The notes beneath the pieces were generated by a model. It saw only the letters and a list, made by a program, of their open reading frames with translations. It did not search any database and was not told the DNA's origin. This document shows positions 50,063-57,514 of a DNA stretch of 64,000 nt, piece by piece (within the stretch, counting starts at the first letter, position 1; each line of letters starts with the position of its first letter). The position numbers and the translations under genes were made by a program. Origin of the DNA: Thermomicrobiales bacterium (lineage in GTDB: Bacteria; Chloroflexota; Chloroflexia; Thermomicrobiales; UBA6265); the NCBI GenBank assembly GCA_019637585.1, contig JAHBVL010000003.1, positions 491,225 to 555,224 of the forward strand, in the 5' to 3' direction.

Positions 50063-51337
50063 ATGTCACCTCTCCAGCCGGGATGCTCGCTGATCAGTCC
50101 GCGGCTTCAATCGCTGCGCTCCGGAGATTCGTGGTCGTTTGCCGCCGTCGAGGCGTTCTGGGCAGAAATCGAAGCGACTGGCGCACCCCTCGTCGAGCGC
50201 GACCCGCTCGACGAGGAGGTCGCTATCGTCACCTTTCTCTATCGCGCTCTGGAGCCACTCGACAATGTCGTGACGATCGAGTGGATCACACCGGGTGACT
50301 TTCCGCTCAAGACAATGACCGAGATTCCGGGCGCCGGTATCTGGTACCGGTCGGCGCGGGTCGCATCCGATGTGCGCACGGTCTATCGATTCAGTCCCAA
50401 CGATTCGCTGGTGCCCCGCCACCAGGAACCCGACTGGGAAACCCGGCGACAGAACTGGGCGCTCGACCCACTCAACCAGAACCGGTTTTTCGCCGCGGAA
50501 GGGTTCAGCGAATCGGAACGGGCGTGGGTCGATGCCACGGTACTCGAAGGTCCGGACGCCCCACCACTGAACCGGTCATTCGAGCGGCGCACATTGCGCG
50601 GGACAATGCGCGAAACAGCAATCACCAGCGCAATCCTGGCCAACACCCGCCCGATCACTATCTACACACCCGCCCTGGAGAAAGACGCTCCTCCCCCAGG
50701 CGTGGTCATCCACTTCGATGCCGACCGGGCCCGATACGTTCTCGACCTCCCCGAGGTGATCGACGAGCTGGCCTCCGGGGGTCATCCGATGATCGCGGTG
50801 ATGGTCGAAAACGTCGATCGACACAACGAACTTCCCTGCAACCCCGATTTCGCCAGATTTCTCGCTGATGAACTCGCGCCCTGGATCAGATCGAATGCCG
50901 AGGTGAGCGCCGATCCGGGCGATTGGGTTCTGGCTGGTCAGAGCTACGGCGGACTGGCCTCCGCTTTCGCCGCCCTGTCCTATCCGGACCAGTTCGGCAA
51001 AGTCCTCTCCCAATCCGGGTCCTTCTGGTGGAAACCGAACCCGTTCGAGCGAATCCATGCATCAGTACCGGGGATCGTGCCGGAGTACTCGTGGCTTTGC
51101 TCCCACGCCGCGACCCTCCCCCCGGCGAACGTGCGATTCTGGATCGAAGCAGGACGATTCGAGACCCGCATGGACCCAGGGAACGAACCAACCCTCCTCG
51201 AGAGCAACCGCCATTTCCGCGACGTGCTCATGGCGAAGGGCTACGACGTGGCGTACAGCGAGTTTCCCGGCGGACATGACTCGATCTGGTGGCGGGATCA
51301 TCTCGGCGTGGGGTTGCGGAGTCTGCTCTCCGGTTGA
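50063..51337 (+). CDS. Enterochelin esterase-like hydrolase (Fes family)
   Basis: A 424-residue alpha/beta hydrolase. The N-terminal part (about residues 1-150) resembles the beta-sandwich of Fes enzymes (YRALEPLDNVVTIEW, MTEIPGAGIWYRSARV). The nucleophile is Ser294 in AGQSYGGLAS, and the catalytic His is His405 in GGHDSIWWRDHL. No signal peptide is evident, so it should act in the cytoplasm, releasing iron by cleaving an imported tri-ester siderophore. The ATG at 50063 follows GGAAGAG. It is 26 bases after the binding-protein stop. Whether this organism makes the siderophore or takes up foreign ones is not shown here. Confidence 0.9.
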   Translation: MSPLQPGCSLISPRLQSLRSGDSWSFAAVEAFWAEIEATGAPLVERDPLDEEVAIVTFLYRALEPLDNVVTIEWITPGDFPLKTMTEIPGAGIWYRSARVASDVRTVYRFSPNDSLVPRHQEPDWETRRQNWALDPLNQNRFFAAEGFSESERAWVDATVLEGPDAPPLNRSFERRTLRGTMRETAITSAILANTRPITIYTPALEKDAPPPGVVIHFDADRARYVLDLPEVIDELASGGHPMIAVMVENVDRHNELPCNPDFARFLADELAPWIRSNAEVSADPGDWVLAGQSYGGLASAFAALSYPDQFGKVLSQSGSFWWKPNPFERIHASVPGIVPEYSWLCSHAATLPPANVRFWIEAGRFETRMDPGNEPTLLESNRHFRDVLMAKGYDVAYSEFPGGHDSIWWRDHLGVGLRSLLSG

Positions 51338-51361
51338 TATCCAATCAGAAACGACCCCGAT

Positions 51362-51649
51362 CTAGCCAAATTCGATCCAGAGCAACGCCGCCACTGCCAG
51401 CACGAGCAGCACAACGTTCACCCCAGCCAGGACCCGCAATCTCGCTTGCGTCACCGCGTCGGCGCCCCGGGAACCCTCGAAGGCGAACCAGGCCGCCGAT
51501 CCCAACGCGAAGATCAGCACAACCAGGGCGATGGTCTTGCTGTACAGAAGCGCCACAAAGGGCGCGATCAGGATCGCCCCGCTGAACGCGCATCCGAGAA
51601 TGCGCTTCTTCTCGTCCTCCGGGATGCCGTCCCGATACCGCCCCTGCAT
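51362..51649 (-). CDS. Small membrane protein, three helices
   Basis: A 95-residue protein with helices GCAFSGAILIAPFVALLY, TIALVVLIFALGSAAWFAF and VNVVLLVLAVAALLWI. No family recognised. GGGGAGTG precedes the ATG at 51649. It lies on the opposite strand to the genes on both sides, and its start is 64 bases from the start of the zinc-ribbon protein at 51714, so the two share a promoter region. Confidence 0.6.
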   Translation of the reverse strand: MQGRYRDGIPEDEKKRILGCAFSGAILIAPFVALLYSKTIALVVLIFALGSAAWFAFEGSRGADAVTQARLRVLAGVNVVLLVLAVAALLWIEFG

Positions 51650-51713
51650 GCCACACTCCCCAAACCGCCCCGAACTGCGTGGTAGCATACGGAATCACGT
51701 CCTCCGGCGAGGC

Positions 51714-53414
51714 ATGCCGATGTTCTGTATGCACTGTGCCGCCCCCATCATCGTCTGTGCCCCGCACTGTTCGCAGTGTGGTTCACGACTCCCCGTCGCG
51801 GCTGACCTCACTCCGGCAACGCCACCCCGAACGACGTCCCCCTGGCGCGACGCCGGCCGGTTGACAACGATGCTCCTGCCCTTTGCGATGGCGCTCCTCG
51901 TCGGCGGCTGGTTCGCCTGGTCAGTTCTCTCGGTCCACCGGGACGAAACGGCAGCCTATAGGCGAGCCGAATCGGCGCTCGTCATCGGCGACTATGGTGG
52001 AGCGGTCGAAGCCTTCGCCCAGGCCGGGTCCTACCGCGATGCCGCGGAACGCCGTATCGCGACGCAACAACTCCTGGCGCCCATTCGGACTGCCTATCTG
52101 GACGCGATGACCGCGCTCGAACGGGAGGAGTTCGACATCGCCATCGCGCTCCTCGAGCCGATCGCCGAGAGCATGCCCGGCTTCGAAGACGTTGGCGTTC
52201 GCCTCGAAGAAGCCAGAGCCGGGCAGCGCCGCGCGCTCGAGCGCGACGTCGATCTGGCCACAGTCCACCGGGACTGGATGGCCGCCGACGACGCACTGAG
52301 CCAGCTGATCGAGCTCTACCCGGACGAACCGTCGTATCCGCAACGTCTTCAGCGGCTCCGGGAGAACCATGCTCCCCTGATCTTCGTTCGGGAAGGCATG
52401 CTCTATCAGATCGGCCCCGATGGCCAGGATGAGTCCCTCCTCTTCGACGACTTTCCCGTCGCCGCTCCCCAATGGAGTCCCGACCGGCGGTACATCACCT
52501 TTTTCGACGGAAGCGCTGGCCGTTCGGCGGTGACAACCCTCTACCTCTTCGAGTACCGCACCGGCAATCTGGAGATCATCTCTGATTGGGCGGCCCCCGA
52601 CCCATTCATCGCCTGGAGAGCGGACAGTTCCAAATTGGCGTTCGTGGTCAATGCCGCCACATCGGATATGAAACCAAGCGACCGAACCCGGCTCGCGCTT
52701 TTCGATCCGGCCGCTCTCAAACTCGATCTCCTGCCGTTGCCTTCCGCTGATGCCAAAAGCGCGTCGGAGCTGGACGGAATCACCAGCCCAACCTGGTCGC
52801 CTGAAGGCGACCAGCTGGCGTATGTCGCCATCTGGCGGGCGGACCCGCCGGAACCACACAATACCAACGGGTTCGCCGATGTCTACGTGACCGACCTCAC
52901 GACCGGAACCGCCCGAAATCTCACCGACCACGCCATACCCCACGCTGCGTATGTCACCTGGTCGCCAGCCAGTGACGACCTCCTGGTGTGGGAATCGCGA
53001 GTGGGCGTCGCGTGGGCCGATTCCGCCGAAACCGCCATCTGGCTCCTCAACGCGTCAACCGGACAGAGACAGCGACTGACCTCCCGCGCCGACACGACCG
53101 GTTGGCCGTCGTGGTCTCCGGACGGGCAATCGTATGCCGTCGTCGCAGGTGGATTCACGATCGTTCTCAGAACCCTCACCGGGACCGAGTTGATTCGGGC
53201 CGAAGCCGAATGGCCATTGGCTGGCCGCATCACCTGGTCGCCGGCCGGTACGCATCTGCTGGCTGTGGCAGCGTCGCCAAACCACCCCTCGTCGATTCTC
53301 CATGTCGGCCAGGAGAACGACGCGCTGATACCACTGCCGATCGCGTCCGATGGTCAATGGCCGAACCTGGGTCCCCAGTGGAGCAGTTGGGACGCCCCGT
53401 GGATCGAGACCTGA
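51714..53414 (+). CDS. Zinc-ribbon membrane protein with TPR-like and beta-propeller domains
   Basis: A 566-residue protein with an unusual order of parts. Residues 4-22 form a zinc ribbon (CMHCAAPIIVCAPHCSQCG). One membrane helix follows at about residues 52-72 (MLLPFAMALLVGGWFAWSV). Then come TPR-like helices (YRRAESALVIGDYGGAVEAFAQAGSYRDAA and similar). The last 350 residues are a TolB-type beta-propeller with repeats such as APQWSPDRRYITFFDG, SPTWSPEGDQLAYVAIW and WPSWSPDGQSYAVVAGG. The zinc ribbon should stay inside and the propeller outside. I know no named function. The ATG at 51714 is preferred over 51720, with GCGAGG near both. Confidence 0.8.
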   Translation: MPMFCMHCAAPIIVCAPHCSQCGSRLPVAADLTPATPPRTTSPWRDAGRLTTMLLPFAMALLVGGWFAWSVLSVHRDETAAYRRAESALVIGDYGGAVEAFAQAGSYRDAAERRIATQQLLAPIRTAYLDAMTALEREEFDIAIALLEPIAESMPGFEDVGVRLEEARAGQRRALERDVDLATVHRDWMAADDALSQLIELYPDEPSYPQRLQRLRENHAPLIFVREGMLYQIGPDGQDESLLFDDFPVAAPQWSPDRRYITFFDGSAGRSAVTTLYLFEYRTGNLEIISDWAAPDPFIAWRADSSKLAFVVNAATSDMKPSDRTRLALFDPAALKLDLLPLPSADAKSASELDGITSPTWSPEGDQLAYVAIWRADPPEPHNTNGFADVYVTDLTTGTARNLTDHAIPHAAYVTWSPASDDLLVWESRVGVAWADSAETAIWLLNASTGQRQRLTSRADTTGWPSWSPDGQSYAVVAGGFTIVLRTLTGTELIRAEAEWPLAGRITWSPAGTHLLAVAASPNHPSSILHVGQENDALIPLPIASDGQWPNLGPQWSSWDAPWIET

Positions 53415-53493
53415 CCGGCAGGTTCAGACATTCACCCGCTGGCGTGGGATACTCCGGAAATGTGGGCTGGTTCGTTGAGGATGGGAGGCTGAA

Positions 53494-54279
53494 ATGGACT
53501 ATGTAAAAACGGTTGCCGACGAGTACAAACCGTGGAGACGCGACATCTCCTGGTTTGCGGTTGCCATTCAGGCCGCGCTGGCCATCGCCATCGGCGCCTA
53601 CTTCTTGATTGCGCCCGATTCGGCCAACTCGACGATCCGTTTCCTGCTGGCGGCGCTGCTGATCGTCGGTAGCGTGCTGGATATCAAAACTGGTCTCAAC
53701 GCATTTGCCGCCGGCGGCGGTCATCCGGGTACCCCATTCCTGCTGGTGCGGGGCGGCGCCGGCATCACCATGGGCATCTGTTACTTTGCCGCAACCCGCT
53801 ACAACTTCGTCAGCGAATCCGACGCTCGCTATGTGCTCGGATTCGGTATGATCGCCTTCGCCTTGATCGGGTTTATCGCCTTCACGATGTCAGCGCTTTC
53901 CGGGCAGATCTACTGGGCCCAGGCTTTGGCCAATCTCCTCTTCCTCTTGCTCGGCGGCGTGCTCATCTACAACCGGCGACAAGGCGTGACCGATTCCTCG
54001 GCGGTGGAGTATCTGGGTATCGCGGCAATCATCGGCGGGCTCTGTCTCGCTTTCTACGCCTGGTACTTGCGCAACGCGCAGATGAACGCTCCGGAACCGG
54101 TGCCGGCCGCCTATCCCGGCGCTCCGTTCGTCCCGCCCGCACCCCTGGATCCCGCAGCAGGAGAAGAGGCGATCGTCGCGGCGGAGTCCGTGGGCAGTGA
54201 TGCCGCCGGCGCAGTGGACGCCGCCGCCGATACCCTCGAAGAAGCCGTCGATTCGGTGAAACCCGAAGGAACCGCATGA
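53494..54279 (+). CDS. HdeD-like (DUF308) membrane protein with acidic C-terminal tail
   Basis: A 261-residue protein with six membrane helices in the HdeD/DUF308 pattern (FAVAIQAALAIAIGAYFLI, IRFLLAALLIVGSVLDIKTG, FGMIAFALIGFIAFTM, LANLLFLLLGGVLIY). The last 65 residues are rich in Ala, Pro, Glu and Asp and likely disordered. GGGAGG lies before the ATG. Its end overlaps the methyltransferase start by four bases (ATGA), so the two are coupled. HdeD relatives are linked to acid resistance in enteric bacteria, but no such role can be claimed here. Confidence 0.7.
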   Translation: MDYVKTVADEYKPWRRDISWFAVAIQAALAIAIGAYFLIAPDSANSTIRFLLAALLIVGSVLDIKTGLNAFAAGGGHPGTPFLLVRGGAGITMGICYFAATRYNFVSESDARYVLGFGMIAFALIGFIAFTMSALSGQIYWAQALANLLFLLLGGVLIYNRRQGVTDSSAVEYLGIAAIIGGLCLAFYAWYLRNAQMNAPEPVPAAYPGAPFVPPAPLDPAAGEEAIVAAESVGSDAAGAVDAAADTLEEAVDSVKPEGTA

Positions 54280-55079
54280 CCGTCTCGACTGAAGAGTGGA
54301 ACGCCACGGTCTATCACAAAGCCGCCAATCCTCATGTTTCCTGGGGAGCGGGAGTCGTTGCCGCGGCCGAACTTGCCGGCAATGAACGGGTTGCCGATGT
54401 CGGATGCGGCACCGGGCGGGTCACCGAGCAACTGCTGGAACTCCTGCCTGATGGTTTCGTGATCGGTATCGATCGCTCCGCCAATATGGTCGAAGAAGCG
54501 CGCCGCCAGATCGCGCCGCGCTATCCCGGCCGGGTGGCTTTTCTGCAGCGCGATCTCCTCGAGCTCCTGCCGGACGATATCGGCCACCCGGTGGATGTCG
54601 TTTTCAGTACCGCTACCTTTCACTGGATTCGCGACCACACCACCCTTTTCCAGCGCCTCTTCGCCATCCTGAACCCTGGTGGACGATTGATCGCGCAGTG
54701 CGGCGGTGGTCCGAATCTGCAGCGCCATGTCGACAGAGCCGAAGCCCTGATGGCCAGCGCCGCCTATCGCGACTGGTTCAGTGGATGGGATGCGCCTCGC
54801 TTCTACGCGATCGAAGAAGTCACCGCGAATGCCACGCGGGATGCCGGCTTTATCGACGTGGAAACGGCCGTCATCGAGGCGCCGGCAGTGCTAGGCAGCG
54901 CCGACGAGTTCGCCACATTCCTGACGAACATCGTCTTCCGGGAACACGTTCTGCAGATCCCGGATGAAGCGATGCGAACGGCGTTCATCGACGAGTTGAC
55001 CCGCCAGTCGGCGCAAGACGAAACGCCCTTCCTCCTCGACTACTGGCGGCTCAACATGCGGGGTCTGCGACCGCGCTGA
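54276..55079 (+). CDS. SAM-dependent methyltransferase (trans-aconitate methyltransferase-like)
   Basis: A 267-residue class I methyltransferase. Motif I is VADVGCGTGRVTEQLLEL, the acidic residue binding the ribose is in VIGIDRSANMVEEAR, and VDVVFSTATFHWIRDH is the typical post-II segment of the Tam/ubiquinone-type group. The resemblance to trans-aconitate 2-methyltransferase is by pattern only; the substrate is unknown. It overlaps the DUF308 gene and is followed 19 bases later by the FAD oxidoreductase gene. Confidence 0.85.
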   Translation: MTVSTEEWNATVYHKAANPHVSWGAGVVAAAELAGNERVADVGCGTGRVTEQLLELLPDGFVIGIDRSANMVEEARRQIAPRYPGRVAFLQRDLLELLPDDIGHPVDVVFSTATFHWIRDHTTLFQRLFAILNPGGRLIAQCGGGPNLQRHVDRAEALMASAAYRDWFSGWDAPRFYAIEEVTANATRDAGFIDVETAVIEAPAVLGSADEFATFLTNIVFREHVLQIPDEAMRTAFIDELTRQSAQDETPFLLDYWRLNMRGLRPR

Positions 55080-55098
55080 TTCGACAAGGATTCGGGAA

Positions 55099-56235
55099 AT
55101 GACTGCCGCGGGAGCAGATGTCGTCATTGTCGGAGGTGGTCTGGCCGGGTGGTCGGCTGCCTACGACCTGGCGCTGCGAGGTCGCAGCGCCATCGTTGCC
55201 GACCGGGCGGATCCGGGATTCGCCACCCAGGCGGGAGCAGGCATCATCGCTCCCGGACTCGGGTTCATGATGGCGCCGCCCTCCTATCCTCTCGCCCTCT
55301 TCGCCATGCGTCACTATCCGGTGCTGCTGGACCGGCTTGCCGCCGACAACGCGGGCCCAACCGGATACCGAACAGTCGGCGCACTCCATGTGGCGACCAA
55401 TGACGACGAAGCGGCGCGGTTGCCCGAAGCCCAGTCGATCCTCGAACAGCGCAAAGCCGACGGCATGGGCAACATCGGCGACATCTCGCTCCTCACCGGC
55501 GCCGAAGCGAAAGCGCTCTTTCCGCCGCTGGCCGATCTGCCGGGCGCTGTCCATATCTCCGATGCGGCGCGCCTCGATGGCCGCCTGCTGCGCGCGTCAC
55601 TTCGGCACGCGGCATTGCAGCGCGGCGTCACCGCTGTGGAAGGGTCGGCTTCACTGTCTCGTAACGGCGACTGTGTGAGCGTTGCTGTCGATGGAAGATC
55701 AATCGGCTCCGATCACGTCCTGATCGCGGCCGGCGCCTGGTCCAACGCGCTGGGCGCCGAAATCGGCGTCTCCATTCCCGTCTATCCCCAGCGGGGACAG
55801 ATCATGCACCTCGACATGCCGGACCAGGAAACACTCCACTGGCCGATCGTCGAGGGATGGCATACGCATTACATCCTGACATTCGGTCCGAACCGGGTCG
55901 TCTGCGGCGCGACCCGCGAACACGATTCCGGTTACGAGCTGCGGCTCACCGCCGGAGGCGTCCAGGAAGTCATCGGCGAGGCATTGCGGATTGCGCCCGG
56001 ACTGGCCAGCGGAACGATCGCCGAGCTGCGCATCGGTCTGCGCCCCTTCTCGCCAGACCTCATCCCCATGCTCGGTCCGGTACCAGAGTTCAGCAATCTC
56101 TCCGTTTGCACTGGACATGGACCATCCGGTCTCACCCTCGCCCCGGCATCGGCGGCCGCAGTCGTCCAAACCATCTGCGGCGAAACCCCGGAAGTCGACC
56201 TGTCGCCATTCTCCATCGCCCGTTTCAGCGCTTGA
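55099..56235 (+). CDS. FAD-dependent amino-acid oxidoreductase (DAO family, ThiO/DadA-like)
   Basis: A 378-residue flavoprotein. GGGLAG in VVIVGGGLAGWSAAYDLAL binds FAD, and the segment ADPGFATQAGAGIIAPG fits the DAO/glycine oxidase family. The later motifs HVLIAAGAWSNALG and LRIGLRPFSPDLIPMLG are also family patterns, the latter near the substrate Arg. It likely oxidises a secondary or D-amino acid. AAGGATTCGGGAA precedes the ATG. It is convergent with the CoA-transferase gene, with an 11-base overlap at the stops. No thiamine gene is near, so ThiO activity is not supported by context. Confidence 0.85.
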   Translation: MTAAGADVVIVGGGLAGWSAAYDLALRGRSAIVADRADPGFATQAGAGIIAPGLGFMMAPPSYPLALFAMRHYPVLLDRLAADNAGPTGYRTVGALHVATNDDEAARLPEAQSILEQRKADGMGNIGDISLLTGAEAKALFPPLADLPGAVHISDAARLDGRLLRASLRHAALQRGVTAVEGSASLSRNGDCVSVAVDGRSIGSDHVLIAAGAWSNALGAEIGVSIPVYPQRGQIMHLDMPDQETLHWPIVEGWHTHYILTFGPNRVVCGATREHDSGYELRLTAGGVQEVIGEALRIAPGLASGTIAELRIGLRPFSPDLIPMLGPVPEFSNLSVCTGHGPSGLTLAPASAAAVVQTICGETPEVDLSPFSIARFSA

Positions 56236-57433
56236 CCGCCAGAATCTCCTCGTCCGACAACCCGATCTCCCGCAACACCTCTTCCGTATGCTGGCCAAGC
56301 AATGGCGGAGCACTGCGTACCGATAAATCGTGCCCGGACATCTGGTAGGGCAATCCGGGCAATGTGAGCTGCCCGATCGTCGGGTGCGCGACCTCCTGCA
56401 TCAACCCGGCGCTCTCCAGATCGGGATCCTCGAACAACTGGCGCACACTGTAGATCGCCCCGCACGGCACTCCGGCCCCGTCGAGAAGCTCCACGACCTC
56501 TGCAATGGTCCGCTCGCTCAGCGCACCTTCGATGGCCGCGTAAAGGGCTTCCTTGTTGGTGATCCTGCCCGCATTCGAGGAAAAGCGCTCGTCCGCGGCG
56601 GCATCGGTCATACCGAGTGCAGCGCAGAGCCGCTGCCAGAGATTGTCATTTCCTGCAGCGATGTTGACGTATCCATCGGCGGCGGCAAAGGCGTCGTACG
56701 GCGCCACGATCGGATGCGCATTGCCAAGTTTGACCGGCGTTTCCCGGGTGGCGAAGTAGATGCCGGCCTGATAGGTGAGCAGCGCAGCCTGTCCACCGAG
56801 CATCGACACATCGATATGCCGCCCTTCGCCAGTCTTTTCCCGCTCATAGAGCGCGGTGACCACGGCATAGGCGGCGAACATCCCCGCGGCGATATCGGCG
56901 ATCGGGATACCGAACTTGGTGGGAATCGCGTCTGGTGCGCCGGTGATGCTCATCATGCCGCTCATCCCCTGCACGATCAGATCGTAGGCGGTGCGATTGG
57001 CGGCCGGGCCAGTCTGCCCGAAACCGGAAATCGAGGCAAAGATGATCGTGGGGTTGCGCGCTTTGACATCGTCATAGCCAAATCCCAGCCGGGCGATCGT
57101 GCCGGGCGAAAAATTCTCGACCAGAATGTCGGCAGATTCGATCAATTTCCAGAGTGCGGCGCGTCCGGCTTCCGATTTGAGATCGAGCGCGACCGACCGC
57201 TTGTTGCGATTGACCGAGAGGTAATAGGTCGACTCCCCCTCCTGAAAGGGAGGACCCCAGGCGCGGGTGTCGTCACCCTTCCCCGGCATCTCGATCTTGA
57301 TCACATCCGCGCCCATGTCGGCCAGCATCATGGTCGAGTAGGGACCGGTCATCACGCGGGTCAGATCGACCACGCGCACGCCGGAAAGCGGCAATGGGCT
57401 GGTCGCGGTTGCGTCAGGTTGGGGAGTCGTCAC
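56225..57433 (-). CDS. Family III CoA-transferase (CaiB/BaiF)
   Basis: A 402-residue enzyme. It starts with LPLSGVRVVDLTRVMTGPYS and ADVIKIEMPGKGDDTRAWGP, the standard CaiB opening; NRNKRSVALDLKSEAGR and DILVENFSPGTIARLGF follow, with the catalytic Asp expected in IPIADIAAGM. The C-terminal linker (GGAGVPCGAIYSV-like, here GAGVPCGAIYSV) is also present. It moves CoA between carboxylic acids. The GTG start follows GAGGT. No partner dehydrogenase or racemase is adjacent, so the substrate cannot be guessed. Confidence 0.93.
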   Translation of the reverse strand: MTTPQPDATATSPLPLSGVRVVDLTRVMTGPYSTMMLADMGADVIKIEMPGKGDDTRAWGPPFQEGESTYYLSVNRNKRSVALDLKSEAGRAALWKLIESADILVENFSPGTIARLGFGYDDVKARNPTIIFASISGFGQTGPAANRTAYDLIVQGMSGMMSITGAPDAIPTKFGIPIADIAAGMFAAYAVVTALYEREKTGEGRHIDVSMLGGQAALLTYQAGIYFATRETPVKLGNAHPIVAPYDAFAAADGYVNIAAGNDNLWQRLCAALGMTDAAADERFSSNAGRITNKEALYAAIEGALSERTIAEVVELLDGAGVPCGAIYSVRQLFEDPDLESAGLMQEVAHPTIGQLTLPGLPYQMSGHDLSVRSAPPLLGQHTEEVLREIGLSDEEILAVKR

Positions 57434-57514
57434 GCTCTACCTCGGAAGTCTGCATCGACAAACATTGCGGAGGCCGAGTGTAGCAAAAGGGAATCGGATC
57501 GGCGCTGTGGATCG

